A DNA stretch of 64,000 nucleotides from Stutzerimonas stutzeri (GCF_002890915.1 NZ_POUT01000004.1:124001-188000); one strand, 5' to 3'. Positions 25,312 through 33,675 are shown, numbered from the stretch's first letter. Numbers and translations: made by a program. Notes: generated by a model from the letters alone, not told the origin.

Positions 25312-26071
25312 TGAGACCAACCACGCGTTCGGTGTGGATTTCTACACCGGCAGCAAAGCAGCCTTGCTGGCCAGCATCCGGGAAGGGGTCGCACAGCCCT
25401 ACTCCTTCGTGGTGACCCCCAACGTCGATCACCTGGCGCAGCTCCAGCACAACGACGCCTTGCGCGAGGCCTACGCCAAGGCCCGTCTGCGCCTGTGCGA
25501 CAGCCGCATCCTGCAGCCGCTGCTGCAGCGGCTGGGCGTCCGGATCGAGGAAGTGATTCCGGGCAGCGACCTGACCGTCGATCTGCTGGAGTGGGCCAAC
25601 AGGGAGCACCTGCGGATCGTCCTGATCGGTGCCACCGATGAGGAGTGCACGAAGCTGCGTGCGCTCTACCCCGGCATCGTCCTCTATCACCACAACCCGC
25701 CGATGGGCTTCATCAACAGACCGGATGAAGTTCAACGGGCATTGCAGTTCGTTCGCGAACATCCTTCCGAACTGGTGTTCTACGCCGTCGGCGCACCGCG
25801 CCAGGAAATACTTGCAAGTTCCATCCAGAGCCATGAACGAACCGGCATGGGATTTTGCATCGGCGCATCCATTTCCTTCGCCACCGGAAGTATTAAACGT
25901 GCCCCGGTATGGATGCAGAACTGCAAACTCGAATGGCTGCACCGAATGCTCTCCGAGCCCAGGCGACTGGTGAAACGTTATACCCATGATGCGTTTTTCA
26001 TAGTTCCGGCCTTCCTGCGGGAAAAGAACTACCGCGTCCAGAAGGCAAAACCGGCGAAACAGGACTCATAA
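25304..26071 (+). CDS. WecG/TagA/CpsF-family glycosyltransferase
   Basis: A 255-residue GT26-family transferase, usually acting on membrane-bound undecaprenyl-diphosphate sugars. The signature regions SFVVTPNVDHLAQLQ, ARLRLCDSRIL, VEVIPGSDLT and FYAVGAPRQE are all present. It starts at a GTG inside the 3' end of the preceding gene (8-bp overlap), with AAGGGAG upstream. GT26 enzymes transfer ManNAcA (WecG), ManNAc (TagA) or glucuronic acid (GumM-like); which applies here is not decidable. It is the last gene of the main operon. Confidence 0.87.
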   Translation: MSSETNHAFGVDFYTGSKAALLASIREGVAQPYSFVVTPNVDHLAQLQHNDALREAYAKARLRLCDSRILQPLLQRLGVRIEEVIPGSDLTVDLLEWANREHLRIVLIGATDEECTKLRALYPGIVLYHHNPPMGFINRPDEVQRALQFVREHPSELVFYAVGAPRQEILASSIQSHERTGMGFCIGASISFATGSIKRAPVWMQNCKLEWLHRMLSEPRRLVKRYTHDAFFIVPAFLREKNYRVQKAKPAKQDS

Positions 26072-26522
26072 ACCAAAGGATCGAAAAATCCACTGTAAAT
26101 GCCGGGAAGCGTCGTGAACCCAAGCCAATCGCAACGGTCTATCCCTACTGTGATGTGCGCAGGATGGCACTTCAACATCTAACTAACACCTTGCGCCGTC
26201 CCGTCCCGGCCGTAAGCAACAGGCTGTATCGAACAGGCAAAGGAATTAAACCTACGTGTCGTTGGAACAGCTTTTATTACAACCAGACGGGATAAAACAT
26301 AACGTTTCCCGCGCAGCCGGATATAACGCTGCAGGAAGTGAAACATTTCAGGAAGGAGAGAAACTTTGGCTACCGGTCCCGTTTGGTCGCTGAGGAGTGT
26401 GGAGTGATGACTCCGACCCTCTTGAATAGGCGAAAGAAGTATTCCAACGCCTTGGACAGAAAAGTGAATCCAGCCGTCTCACTCTTTGAACAACAACCAC
26501 TCCGTCAAGGATGAACAACCCT
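26072..26522 (+). other. 450-bp leader between the main operon and the Wza gene
   Basis: A long AT-richer stretch without a convincing gene. A 43-residue frame at 26164-26295 has no usable ribosome-binding site and is not called. A perfect small hairpin GGAGT-GATG-ACTCC lies at 26401-26414 and an interrupted repeat TGAAA-CA-TTTCA at about 26339-26350. It probably carries a separate promoter and a long 5' leader for the outer-membrane lipoprotein gene. Confidence 0.45.
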
Positions 26523-27623
26523 ATGAAACCATTTATCGCACTCGCTTTCACTTCCACCCTGGTTCTCCAGGGCTGCGCCTTCGCCCCCGGCCAGTACCTC
26601 GACCCCGATGAGTTCAAGGAAGGTGCCGAAGCCGAACACGGCACGGTCCAACTGGTGCGCATCACGCCCGAGATGCTCAGGGGCGAACTGGCCTCCGACA
26701 TGGGCACCTCCAGCAAGCAGGAACTGCTGAACTACAAGCCCTCGTCATACCGCATCGGGCCGAACGACCTGCTCTACATCACCGTCTGGGATCACCCCGA
26801 GCTGACCGCGCCGTCCGGCCCGCAGCAGCAGCTGGATGCCAACGGGCGCCTGGTGCGTCCTGACGGTACCCTGTTCTACCCCTATATCGGCAACGTCGAG
26901 GCCGCCGGCAAGACCATCGAAGAGCTGCGCTCGGTCATCGCCCGCCGCCTGACCAACTACATCGACAGCCCGCAGGTGGACGTTTCCATCCTGCGCTTCG
27001 GCAGCCAGCGCGTGGTCGTCTCAGGTGCATTCAACACCGCCGGTGAAGTACCGATCACCACCGCCCCGATGACCATCACCCAAGCCATCGGCCAGGCAGG
27101 CGTGGACACCGATACCGCCGACCTCACCGGCCTGACCCTCAAGCGTGACGGCCGCGAGTACATGCTGGACATCGACTCCCTCAACCGCCCGGACTCCTGG
27201 CTGCATCAGGTCTACCTGAAGGATGGCGACCAGCTGCACCTGCCGTACAACGACCAGCGCAAGGTCTACGTACTGGGCGAAGTGATGCTGCCGCAGGCGA
27301 TGACCTTCAAGGCCACCAGCATGAACCTGATGGATGCGGTCGGCACCGCCGGCGGCATTCGCCAGGAAACTGCCGATGGCGAAGCGCTCTACGTGATCCG
27401 CGGTGCGGAGAAGATGGCCGAAGGTCAGGCCAAGGTGTTCCAGCTGAATGCCAAGTCGCCGACCGCCTTCGCCCTGGCCAAGCACTTCCCGCTGCAGCCG
27501 CAGGACGTGGTGTTCGTCGGTCCGGCCAACATCACCCGCTGGAACCGCTTCATCAGCCAGCTGCTGCCGTCCGCCAGCATCGTGGGTACCGGCGCCGCAG
27601 CCGAATACAACTTGTCTCGCTAA
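26523..27623 (+). CDS. wza: Wza-type outer-membrane polysaccharide export lipoprotein
   Basis: A 366-residue lipoprotein forming the outer-membrane export channel for the polymer. The signal peptide ends in the lipobox LVLQGC (lipidated cysteine at residue 18). The Poly_export domain begins near residue 75 (YRIGPNDLLYITVWDHPELT), followed by SLBB domains (RVVVSGAFNTAGEVPIT; KVYVLGEVMLPQAMTF) and a C-terminal amphipathic segment near RWNRFISQLLPSA, as in Wza. I place the start at 26523 because AAGGA is 11 bp upstream; an ATG at 26511 adds four residues but has its Shine-Dalgarno touching the codon. It is the last gene of the locus and partners with the Wzc-type kinase at 15963-18176. Confidence 0.92.
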   Translation: MKPFIALAFTSTLVLQGCAFAPGQYLDPDEFKEGAEAEHGTVQLVRITPEMLRGELASDMGTSSKQELLNYKPSSYRIGPNDLLYITVWDHPELTAPSGPQQQLDANGRLVRPDGTLFYPYIGNVEAAGKTIEELRSVIARRLTNYIDSPQVDVSILRFGSQRVVVSGAFNTAGEVPITTAPMTITQAIGQAGVDTDTADLTGLTLKRDGREYMLDIDSLNRPDSWLHQVYLKDGDQLHLPYNDQRKVYVLGEVMLPQAMTFKATSMNLMDAVGTAGGIRQETADGEALYVIRGAEKMAEGQAKVFQLNAKSPTAFALAKHFPLQPQDVVFVGPANITRWNRFISQLLPSASIVGTGAAAEYNLSR

Positions 27624-27661
27624 GCAGCGCATGGCCTGATCGCATGGCGATCGGGTGAAAG

Positions 27662-27706
27662 AAAAAGCCGCAGGGCCGAACCGAAAGGTTTGCTCTGCGG
27701 CTTTTT
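27662..27706 (+). terminator. Rho-independent terminator after wza
   Basis: Perfect 12-bp arms AAAAAGCCGCAG and CTGCGGCTTTTT separated by about 21 bases, ending in a T run. It closes the exopolysaccharide locus about 40 bp after the wza stop. Confidence 0.9.
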
Positions 27707-27753
27707 GTTGCGAATGAAAAGCCCATAGGGTCCGCTGGCTGCTCACTGCTCTT

Positions 27754-28483
27754 GTGGGGAGGCCCGACCTCGGGGCGATGCTCTTGAGCTGCTGGCAGGC
27801 CTGCGGCCTGCAATCGCCGCGAGGGCGCGCCTCCCACTGGTTCGGTGTGCACCGTCTGCTTTTGTGGGAGGCCGACCTCGGGGCGATGCTCTTGAGCTGT
27901 TGGCAGGCCTGCGGCCTGCATCGCCGCGAGGGCGCGCTTCCCACTGGTTCGGTGTGCACCGTCTGCTCTTGTGGGAGGCCGACCTCGGGGCGATGCTCTT
28001 GAGCTGTTGGCAGGCCTGCGGCCTGCATCGCCGCGAGGGCGCGCTTCCCACTGGTTCGGTGTGCACCGTCTGCTTTTGTGGGAGGCCGACCTCGGGGCGA
28101 TGCTCTTGAGCTGTTGGCAGGCCTGCGGCCTGCATCGCCGCGAGGGCGCGCTTCCCACTGGTTCGGTGCGCACCGTCTGCTTTTGTGGGAGGCCCGACCT
28201 CGGGGCAATGCTCTTGAGCTGTTGGCAGGCCTGCGGCCTGCATCGCCGCGAGGGCGCGCTTCCCACTGGTTCGGTGTGCACCGTCTGCTCTTGTGGGAGG
28301 CCGACCTCGGGGCGATGCTCTTGAGCTGTTGGCAGGCCTGCGGCCTGCATCGCCGCGAGGGCGCGCTTCCCACTGGTTCGGTGTGCACCGTCTGCTTTTG
28401 TGGGAGGCCCGACCTCGGGGCGATGCTCTTGAGCTGCTGGCAGGCCTGCGGCCTGCATCGCCGCGAGGGCGCGCCTCCTACGG
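27754..28483. repeat. Seven-copy tandem array of a 107-108 bp REPIN unit
   Basis: Units begin with GTGGGA/GTGGGG at 27754, 27864, 27971, 28078, 28185, 28293 and 28400 (first spacing 110, then 107, 107, 107, 108, 107). Each unit holds an arm GTGGGAGGCCGACCTCGGGG running into CGATGC, a middle GGCAGGCCTGCGGCCTGC, and the inverted arm GCATCGCCGCGAGGGCGCGC ending TTCCCAC or CTCCCAC; units are joined by about 25 bp containing GGTGTGCACC. So each unit is one REPIN plus linker. Copies are nearly identical; the first and last differ most (last ends CTCCTAC). The array sits between the exopolysaccharide terminator and the convergent thiolase gene. Confidence 0.93.
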
Positions 28484-28496
28484 GGTCCGCTGGCGA

Positions 28497-29681
28497 TCAG
28501 CGTGCCGCTTCGAACAACCCCGCAGCGCCCATGCCGCCGCCCACGCACATGGTCACCACGCCATAGCGCAGGTTGCGTCGCTGCAGCTCGCGGACGATAT
28601 GGCCGGCGGTGCGCGAGCCGGTCATGCCGAATGGATGGCCGATGGAAATCGAACCACCGTTGACGTTGTACTTCTCGTTGTCGATGCCCAGCGTGTCGCG
28701 GCAATACAGGCACTGCGAGGCGAAGGCTTCGTTGAGTTCCCACAGGTCGATATCGTCGATCTGCAAGCCCTTGGCCTTGAGCAGGCGCGGCACGGCGAAT
28801 ACCGGCCCGATCCCCATTTCCTCCGGCTCGCAACCGGCAACGGTGAAGCCGCGGAAGAACGCACGCGGCTTCAGGCCCAGCTCGATGGCCTTCTCCAGGC
28901 TCATCACCAAGGTCATGGACGCGCCATCGGAAAGTTGCGACGCATTGCCGGCGGTGACCGAACCATCCTCGGTGAACGCCGGCTTGAGTCCCGCCAGGCT
29001 TTCCAGCGTGGTGTCGGGGCGGTTGCAGTCGTCGCGGTCCACCACGCCCCGATGCACGGTGCGCTCGCCGCTGCTCTTGTCCTCGGTGAAGTACTCGACG
29101 CTCATCGGCACGATCTCGTCGCTGAACAGCCCTTCGGCCTGGGCGCGTGCGGTGCGCTGCTGGCTCTGCAGCGAATAGAGATCCTGCTGCTCGCGGGTGA
29201 CGTTGTAACGCCGCGCCACCAGCTCGGCCGTCTGCCCCATGCTGTGGTAGATGCCCGGCACACGCTCCTGGATGATCGGATTGAACAGGTAGTCGGTGTT
29301 GCGACTCCTGAGGGTCAGGCTGATGGATTCCACCCCGCCGGCGACGATGACGTCGCTGCAGCCGGAAGCGATCTGGTTGGCGGCAATGGCGATGGCCTGC
29401 AGGCCCGACGAGCAATAGCGGTTCAGCGTCATGCCCGGGCAGTCGATGCCCAGGCGGGACAGCACGGCAACGTTGCGGCCGATGTTGTAGCCCTGCGCGC
29501 CTTCGTTGGAGCCCGCGCCGACGATGCAGTCCTCGACCAGCGCGGGGTCCAGATCGTTGCGCGACAGCAGCGCGTCGACGCAGTGGGCCGCCATGTCGTC
29601 GGGGCGGGTCATGTTGAACTTGCCGCGGAAGGACTTGGCCAGGCCAGTCCGCACACTGTCGACGATCACTACTTCACGCAT
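28497..29681 (-). CDS. Thiolase-family acetyl-CoA acetyltransferase
   Basis: A 394-residue cytosolic thiolase that either condenses two acetyl-CoA or cleaves 3-ketoacyl-CoA. The nucleophile is C90 in NRYCSSGLQAIA; the C-terminal half holds the NEAFASQCLYC and GGSISIGHPFGMTG histidine motif, and the protein ends with CVGGGMGAAGLFEA carrying the second catalytic cysteine. Start chosen at 29681 (MREVVIVDSVRTG, seven bases after GAGG); the frame stays open to 29921 but the extra 80 residues are not thiolase-like. Whether it serves synthesis or beta-oxidation cannot be told; no fadB partner is adjacent. Confidence 0.92.
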   Translation of the reverse strand: MREVVIVDSVRTGLAKSFRGKFNMTRPDDMAAHCVDALLSRNDLDPALVEDCIVGAGSNEGAQGYNIGRNVAVLSRLGIDCPGMTLNRYCSSGLQAIAIAANQIASGCSDVIVAGGVESISLTLRSRNTDYLFNPIIQERVPGIYHSMGQTAELVARRYNVTREQQDLYSLQSQQRTARAQAEGLFSDEIVPMSVEYFTEDKSSGERTVHRGVVDRDDCNRPDTTLESLAGLKPAFTEDGSVTAGNASQLSDGASMTLVMSLEKAIELGLKPRAFFRGFTVAGCEPEEMGIGPVFAVPRLLKAKGLQIDDIDLWELNEAFASQCLYCRDTLGIDNEKYNVNGGSISIGHPFGMTGSRTAGHIVRELQRRNLRYGVVTMCVGGGMGAAGLFEAAR

Positions 29682-29882
29682 GGCATACCTCGGAGCAGGG
29701 GCGTTCGTGGGGCTGTTGTTGCGGCGCGCTGCGCACGAATTGTTCCACGTCCGCCGGTGGACGATGAGCGGAGCATAGTGCCGCCTGCGCGACCGTTGCG
29801 ACGACCATTCAGCATGCATATGGCCATTCATCGTCCGGTCAGTCGCCGCTTCGCCCTCCGAAACGGGACGCAGGGGCGCCGT

Positions 29883-29936
29883 AGGAGCGAGAACCACCCA
29901 CGCAAAAAGCGCCGCGGGCATGCCCCGCTCCCATCG
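29883..29936. repeat. REP-like element, GTAGGAGCG family
   Basis: Begins GTAGGAGCGAG and ends in CGCGGGCATGCCCCGCTCCCA, an outward-facing arm pair of the family also seen at 56954-57018. It fills the gap between the thiolase start and the polyphosphate kinase stop. Confidence 0.55.
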
Positions 29937-31436
29937 TTACCCCTTGGCGATCGCCGCCTCCAGCGCCTCGTTCAGCGTGCGCAGGACCTTCACCCGTGCA
30001 AAGCGCTTGTCGTTGGCCTCGACCAGCGTCCAGGGGGCGATTTCGGTGCTGGTACGATCGACCATGTCCGCCACGGCATGGCCGTAGTCGTCCCATTTCT
30101 CGCGGTTGCGCCAGTCTTCATCGGTGATCTTGAAGCGCTTGAACGGTGTCGCCTCGCGTTCCTTGAAGCGCCGCAGCTGCGTGTCCTGATCGATGCTGAG
30201 CCAGAATTTCACCAGCACCACGTCGCTATCCACCAGCTGCTCTTCGAAATCGTTGATCTCGCTGTAGGCACGCAGCCACTCGTCCGGCGTACAGAATCCT
30301 TCGACACGCTCCACCAGCACCCGGCCATACCAGGAACGATCGAAGATGGTGAACTTGCCGCGCTCCGGGACATTGCGCCAGAAGCGCCACAGCCATGGCT
30401 GGGCACGCTCTTCCTCGGTGGGTGCGGCGATCTGCACGGTGCGATACAGACGTGGGTCCAGCGCGCCGGTGACACGCCGGATCGCACTGCCCTTGCCCGC
30501 CGCATCATGCCCCTCGAACAGCGCCAACACGCCGCGCTTGCGCAGCCGGCGATCACGCAACAGGCGCGACAACCGGGCCTGTTCCTCGGCCAGCTGCTGC
30601 TGGTAGAGGTCCTTGCTCAGCTTCTGCGACAGGTCCAGGCTGTCCAGCAGGCTCAAGCGGTCCAGATTGCCCAGCAGCGGCGCCGAATGCGGTTGGGAAG
30701 CCGGCGATGCCGGCTGTTCGGCTCCGTCCAGCGCCGCCTGCAGCCCCTCCAGCAGCACACGCCCCACCGCCAGGCTGCGGTAACGCCAGTCCACCCCCTC
30801 GATCACGTACCAGGGCGCGAAGCTGCGGCTGCTCAGCCGAAGGATCTGCTCGCCGTGACGAACGAACTTGTCATAGGTCTTCGATTGCTGCCAGTCCAGC
30901 GGGCTGATGCGCCAGCTGTGCAGGGGATCGTCCTTGAGCGAATCCAGACGGGCCTTCATCTGGGCCTTGGAAAGGTGAAACCAGAATTTGAAGATCAGCG
31001 CGCCCTCGTCGCAGAGCATCCGCTCCAGACGCTGCGCACGGGCGGTGGCCAGTTTCAGCTCGGCATTCTTGATTCGCCCATGCACCCGGTCCTCGAGCAT
31101 CTTGCTGTACCAGTTGCCGAAGAAAATCCCGGTATGCCCCTTCGGTGGCAGGCGCCGCCAGTAACGCCATGCGAACGGATGGAACAGTTCCTCGTCGCTG
31201 GGCACATAGAAACTATCGACCCGGATCAGCCGCGGGTCCATCCATTCGTTGAGCAGCTTGATGGTCTCGCCCTTGCCCGCGCCCTCGATGCCGTTGATCA
31301 GGATCAGCATCGGAAACCGCGCTTGGGCCTTGAGCCGGTACTGCGCCTGCAGCAGCGCCTCGCGTAATTCCGGCACTGCGGCGTCGTAGGTCGCCTTGTC
31401 GATGGAATGGCCGATTTCGGCGGATTCGAACATCAT
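29937..31436 (-). CDS. pap: Polyphosphate:AMP phosphotransferase (tandem PPK2)
   Basis: A 499-residue cytosolic enzyme with two fused PPK2 domains; such class II PPK2 proteins phosphorylate AMP to ADP at the expense of polyphosphate. Each half has a Walker A loop: NGIEGAGKGETIK near residue 45 in the N-terminal half and GHDAAGKGSAIRR near 300 in the C-terminal half, plus Walker B/lid features (FDRSWYGRVLVERVEGF in the second half, FFGNWYSKMLEDRVHG in the first). In the tandem class only the C-terminal half is usually catalytic. Start at 31436 or the adjacent ATG at 31433, both just after GGAG; the frame to 31583 includes repeat DNA and is rejected. Confidence 0.92.
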   Translation of the reverse strand: MMFESAEIGHSIDKATYDAAVPELREALLQAQYRLKAQARFPMLILINGIEGAGKGETIKLLNEWMDPRLIRVDSFYVPSDEELFHPFAWRYWRRLPPKGHTGIFFGNWYSKMLEDRVHGRIKNAELKLATARAQRLERMLCDEGALIFKFWFHLSKAQMKARLDSLKDDPLHSWRISPLDWQQSKTYDKFVRHGEQILRLSSRSFAPWYVIEGVDWRYRSLAVGRVLLEGLQAALDGAEQPASPASQPHSAPLLGNLDRLSLLDSLDLSQKLSKDLYQQQLAEEQARLSRLLRDRRLRKRGVLALFEGHDAAGKGSAIRRVTGALDPRLYRTVQIAAPTEEERAQPWLWRFWRNVPERGKFTIFDRSWYGRVLVERVEGFCTPDEWLRAYSEINDFEEQLVDSDVVLVKFWLSIDQDTQLRRFKEREATPFKRFKITDEDWRNREKWDDYGHAVADMVDRTSTEIAPWTLVEANDKRFARVKVLRTLNEALEAAIAKG

Positions 31437-31525
31437 TGTCTCCGTCCCAGATGATGCGCCCAACCCTAGCAGGCAAGCCGAGGGCATAGCGAGCAGGACA
31501 CGGAAAATCTTCACAGCCCCGGTCT

Positions 31526-31627
31526 GCTGGCAGGCCTTGCGGCCTGCAGTCGCCACGAGGGCGCGCCACAGGTTCCGGTGCACCGGCCGCTTTTGTGGGA
31601 GGCCCGCCCTCGGGGCGATGCTTTTGG
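31526..31627. repeat. REPIN, GTGGGAGGC family
   Basis: Contains TGGCAGGCC-TTGCGGCCTGCAG, GTCGCCACGAGGGCGCGCC, a linker GGTTCCGGTGCACCGGCCGC and GTGGGAGGCCCGCCCTCGGG with GCGATGC. It is a diverged single copy of the unit tandemly repeated at 27.75-28.48 kb, with the units in the same order (inverted arm, linker, direct arm). Confidence 0.75.
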
Positions 31628-31652
31628 GCCACTTTTAGGCAAAATAGCCGTC

Positions 31653-32366
31653 ATGAACGACCAGCCTCCATTACCGCTCTGCTGCACGGCCCCAACGGAC
31701 CACTGGCCCCTCCCCCGGCCGCTGGCTGGGGTGTGTCTGTTGAGCACGCGTTTCGATCCAGCCTTGCTCGATCCCGAGGATTTCGTCCGCTGGCAAATCC
31801 CCGAGCAGAAAGGCGTCAGCAAACGGCAGACGGAATTCCTCGCCGGCCGCCTATGCGCCCGCGAAGCGCTACGCCGGTTAACCGGCTTCCCCGGCATTCC
31901 GGGCGTGGGTAAAGACCGCTCACCGCAGTGGCCGGCCGGCATGGTCGGCTCCATCACCCACGGTGCCGGCTGGGCCGGTGCCGTCGCAGCGCGCAACGAC
32001 CGCTGGCGCGGGCTGGGCCTGGATATCGAACGCGTATTGAACAGCGCGCGGGCCGACCGCCTGGCCGGGGAAATCCTCACCCCCGCCGAACTGAACGGCT
32101 ACGCCGCCCTGCCCGACCACGAACGTGCCCACCTCGTGACACGCACCTTCTCGCTCAAGGAAAGCCTGTTCAAGGCGCTCTACCCGCTGGTGCAGCAGCG
32201 CTTCTACTTCCAGGATGCCGAACTGCTCGCAACCACTCCCGAAGGCGATGCGCGCCTGCGCCTGCTGATCGACCTTTCCGACACCTGGCGCCATGGCGCC
32301 GAACTTGAAGGCCAGTTCGCCGAGTTCGACGGCTACCTGCTCAGCCTGGTCAGCATCCGCGCCTAG
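31653..32366 (+). CDS. 4'-phosphopantetheinyl transferase (EntD/PcpS-like)
   Basis: A 237-residue Sfp/EntD-type enzyme that loads the CoA phosphopantetheine arm onto carrier proteins of fatty-acid or siderophore/peptide synthases. Motifs are intact: [37 protein letters not shown] (the magnesium-binding aspartate/glutamate pair) and [13 protein letters not shown] (KES-x3-K). Length matches the single broad-range enzyme of pseudomonads. The ATG at 31653 follows the REPIN at once and has only a weak ribosome-binding site; the frame upstream to 31578 lies inside the repeat and is rejected. Confidence 0.9.
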   Translation: MNDQPPLPLCCTAPTDHWPLPRPLAGVCLLSTRFDPALLDPEDFVRWQIPEQKGVSKRQTEFLAGRLCAREALRRLTGFPGIPGVGKDRSPQWPAGMVGSITHGAGWAGAVAARNDRWRGLGLDIERVLNSARADRLAGEILTPAELNGYAALPDHERAHLVTRTFSLKESLFKALYPLVQQRFYFQDAELLATTPEGDARLRLLIDLSDTWRHGAELEGQFAEFDGYLLSLVSIRA

Positions 32367-32460
32367 CAACCGATCAAACCACCGGGCCCAGCTGACAGAT
32401 GACGCCTTCGTACCGCTTGGGCATACTGGCCACCCTTTTTTCCCCACTCAGGTAATCGGC

Positions 32461-32742
32461 ATGTTCAAGGTCAACGAGTATTTCGACGGCACTGTCAAAT
32501 CCATCGCGTTCGATATGGCAGCTGGCCCCGCCACCATCGGCGTGATGGCTGCAGGCGACTACGAGTTCGGCACAGGCCAGCTGGAAGTGATGCACGTGAT
32601 CGCCGGAAGCCTGGACGTCAAACTGCCCGGCAGCGACAAATGGGAAACCTTCGCCAGCGGGACCCAGTTCACCGTACCGGCGAACAGCAAGTTCCAGCTG
32701 AAAGTGGCTGCGGATACCGCCTACTTGTGCGAATACCGCTAA
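32461..32742 (+). CDS. ppnP: Pyrimidine/purine nucleoside phosphorylase PpnP (YaiE/DUF1255)
   Basis: A 93-residue single-domain cupin ([18 protein letters not shown], then [26 protein letters not shown]) matching the PpnP family, which phosphorolyses several nucleosides to free base and ribose-1-phosphate. The whole 93-94 residue family length is present. CAGGTAA lies before the ATG. Transcribed alone towards the flagellar block. Confidence 0.92.
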   Translation: MFKVNEYFDGTVKSIAFDMAAGPATIGVMAAGDYEFGTGQLEVMHVIAGSLDVKLPGSDKWETFASGTQFTVPANSKFQLKVAADTAYLCEYR

Positions 32743-32754
32743 AAGCGACGCGCG

Positions 32755-32782
32755 GGGTGGAAACCGCAAAGCGTTTTCCACC
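32755..32782. repeat. Short GGTGG...CCACC inverted repeat between convergent genes
   Basis: GGTGGAAA and TTTCCACC surround CCGCAAAGCGT. It lies between the convergent ppnP and fliT genes, where it could act as a two-way terminator, but its near copy at 11371-11404 shows it is a dispersed repeat. Confidence 0.55.
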
Positions 32783-32810
32783 AGCGGTGGTGAAACAATC
32801 TCGCGGGTGT

Positions 32811-33095
32811 TCAGCCGAACGTCTTGTACGCCTGATCGACCCGCTTCGACTGATTGAGTCGGGTCAACTCGCCGGCAATCCGCTCACGCTCGGCGCGCGC
32901 CGCCTGCTGCAGTTCGGCATATAGCCGCGACAGCGCCTCGAGCGGTTCACGCAGGGCTGGATCGCTGGCACCCGCCTCTTCTATCAATGCGCGACATTGT
33001 GCATCCAACGTACCTATAGCCGCCCAGTCCTGCTGAACCAGCGCCTCGCGCAGGGCATTCTGGAGAGACGCAAGCGCCTGGAGAGTTGGTTGCAT
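32811..33095 (-). CDS. fliT: Flagellar export chaperone FliT
   Basis: A 94-residue, all-helical protein rich in Gln, Ala, Leu and Glu, located directly after fliS, matching the size and position of FliT, the chaperone of the filament cap protein FliD. Sequence identity within the family is low, so the call leans on position and length. Transcribed with fliS from the sigma-28 promoter at 33577-33603. Confidence 0.75.
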   Translation of the reverse strand: MQPTLQALASLQNALREALVQQDWAAIGTLDAQCRALIEEAGASDPALREPLEALSRLYAELQQAARAERERIAGELTRLNQSKRVDQAYKTFG

Positions 33096-33152
33096 ATGCC
33101 CTTCTGATGAGTGTCGATGGCGGAGACTTCAGGATAGCCCGCGCAATGATGA

Positions 33153-33539
33153 TCAACCGTGTTGGGCAATACCATCCCAACCGGACTTCACTTCCCGCAA
33201 CAACCCGGCCACTTCATCGATGATCGCCGAATCATTCTTCAGGTTCGCCTCGATCAGACGCGAGGTCATATAAGCGTAGAGGTTATCCAGGTTAGCCGCG
33301 ATCTCACCACCCGCCTCTTGGTTCAAGGCCTCGCGCAGTCCGCCGACGATATCGATGGCCTTACCGATCAGGGCCCCCTTCAGGGCCACATCGCCCCGCT
33401 CCATGGCACCGCGCGCTTGGGCAAGACGGGTAAGTCCACCCTCCATCAGCATCTGGATCAGGCGATGTGGGCTTGCATCCACCAGCTGTGCATTGGTGTT
33501 GACGGACTGATACTGCTTCATGGCTGCCATGGCATACAT
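33153..33539 (-). CDS. fliS: Flagellar export chaperone FliS
   Basis: A 128-residue four-helix chaperone that holds flagellin monomers unfolded before export. The start (MYAMAAMKQYQSVNTNAQLVD) and the HRLIQMLMEGGLTRLAQARGA helix are diagnostic. The ATG at 33539 is chosen over 33611 because the longer frame crosses the promoter. A sigma-28 promoter lies 38-64 bp upstream and fliT follows after 57 bp. Confidence 0.93.
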   Translation of the reverse strand: MYAMAAMKQYQSVNTNAQLVDASPHRLIQMLMEGGLTRLAQARGAMERGDVALKGALIGKAIDIVGGLREALNQEAGGEIAANLDNLYAYMTSRLIEANLKNDSAIIDEVAGLLREVKSGWDGIAQHG

Positions 33540-33576
33540 GGGAATTCTGCTCCGATATGTGGCGGGACTATCCTTT

Positions 33577-33603
33577 GTATCGGCATTAACCCACACAGCT
33601 TTA
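33577..33603 (-). promoter_or_regulatory. Sigma-28 (FliA) promoter of fliS-fliT
   Basis: Minus strand reads TAAAGCTG-N11-GCCGATAC, a close match to the FliA consensus with the exact 11-bp spacer. Predicted transcript starts about 30 nt before the fliS ATG. Confidence 0.8.
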
Positions 33604-33653
33604 GCAGACAATCGACAAAGGTTTCAGCCCTGCCACCCCTTGCCGCCCCGATG

Positions 33654-33675
33654 GGCTGAAGCGAAGCGCAGCCCG
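33654..33675 (-). terminator. Hairpin between fliD and fliS
   Basis: GGGCTG and CAGCCC arms enclose AAGCGAAGCG, about 40 bp after the fliD stop. No T run follows, so termination is uncertain; it may simply separate fliD transcripts from the fliS promoter. Confidence 0.35.

Noticed and set aside
26164..26295. 43-residue ORF in the leader of the Wza gene
   Set aside because: No usable Shine-Dalgarno (AGG abuts the ATG) and no recognisable features; listed only as part of the leader.
27754..28483. CRISPR-like regular spacing
   Set aside because: The whole 107-bp unit is repeated; there are no unique spacers, and no cas genes are in the window.
27743..28566. Several long open frames through the tandem array on both strands, with repeated protein motifs
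   Set aside because: They arise because 107 is not a multiple of 3 but the GC-rich unit lacks stops in several frames; all frames are open equally, no ribosome-binding sites are present, and the DNA repeat explains the pattern.
28293..31367. 1024-residue plus-strand open frame running from the repeat array across the thiolase and pap genes
   Set aside because: It is antisense to two recognised enzymes and begins inside a repeat.
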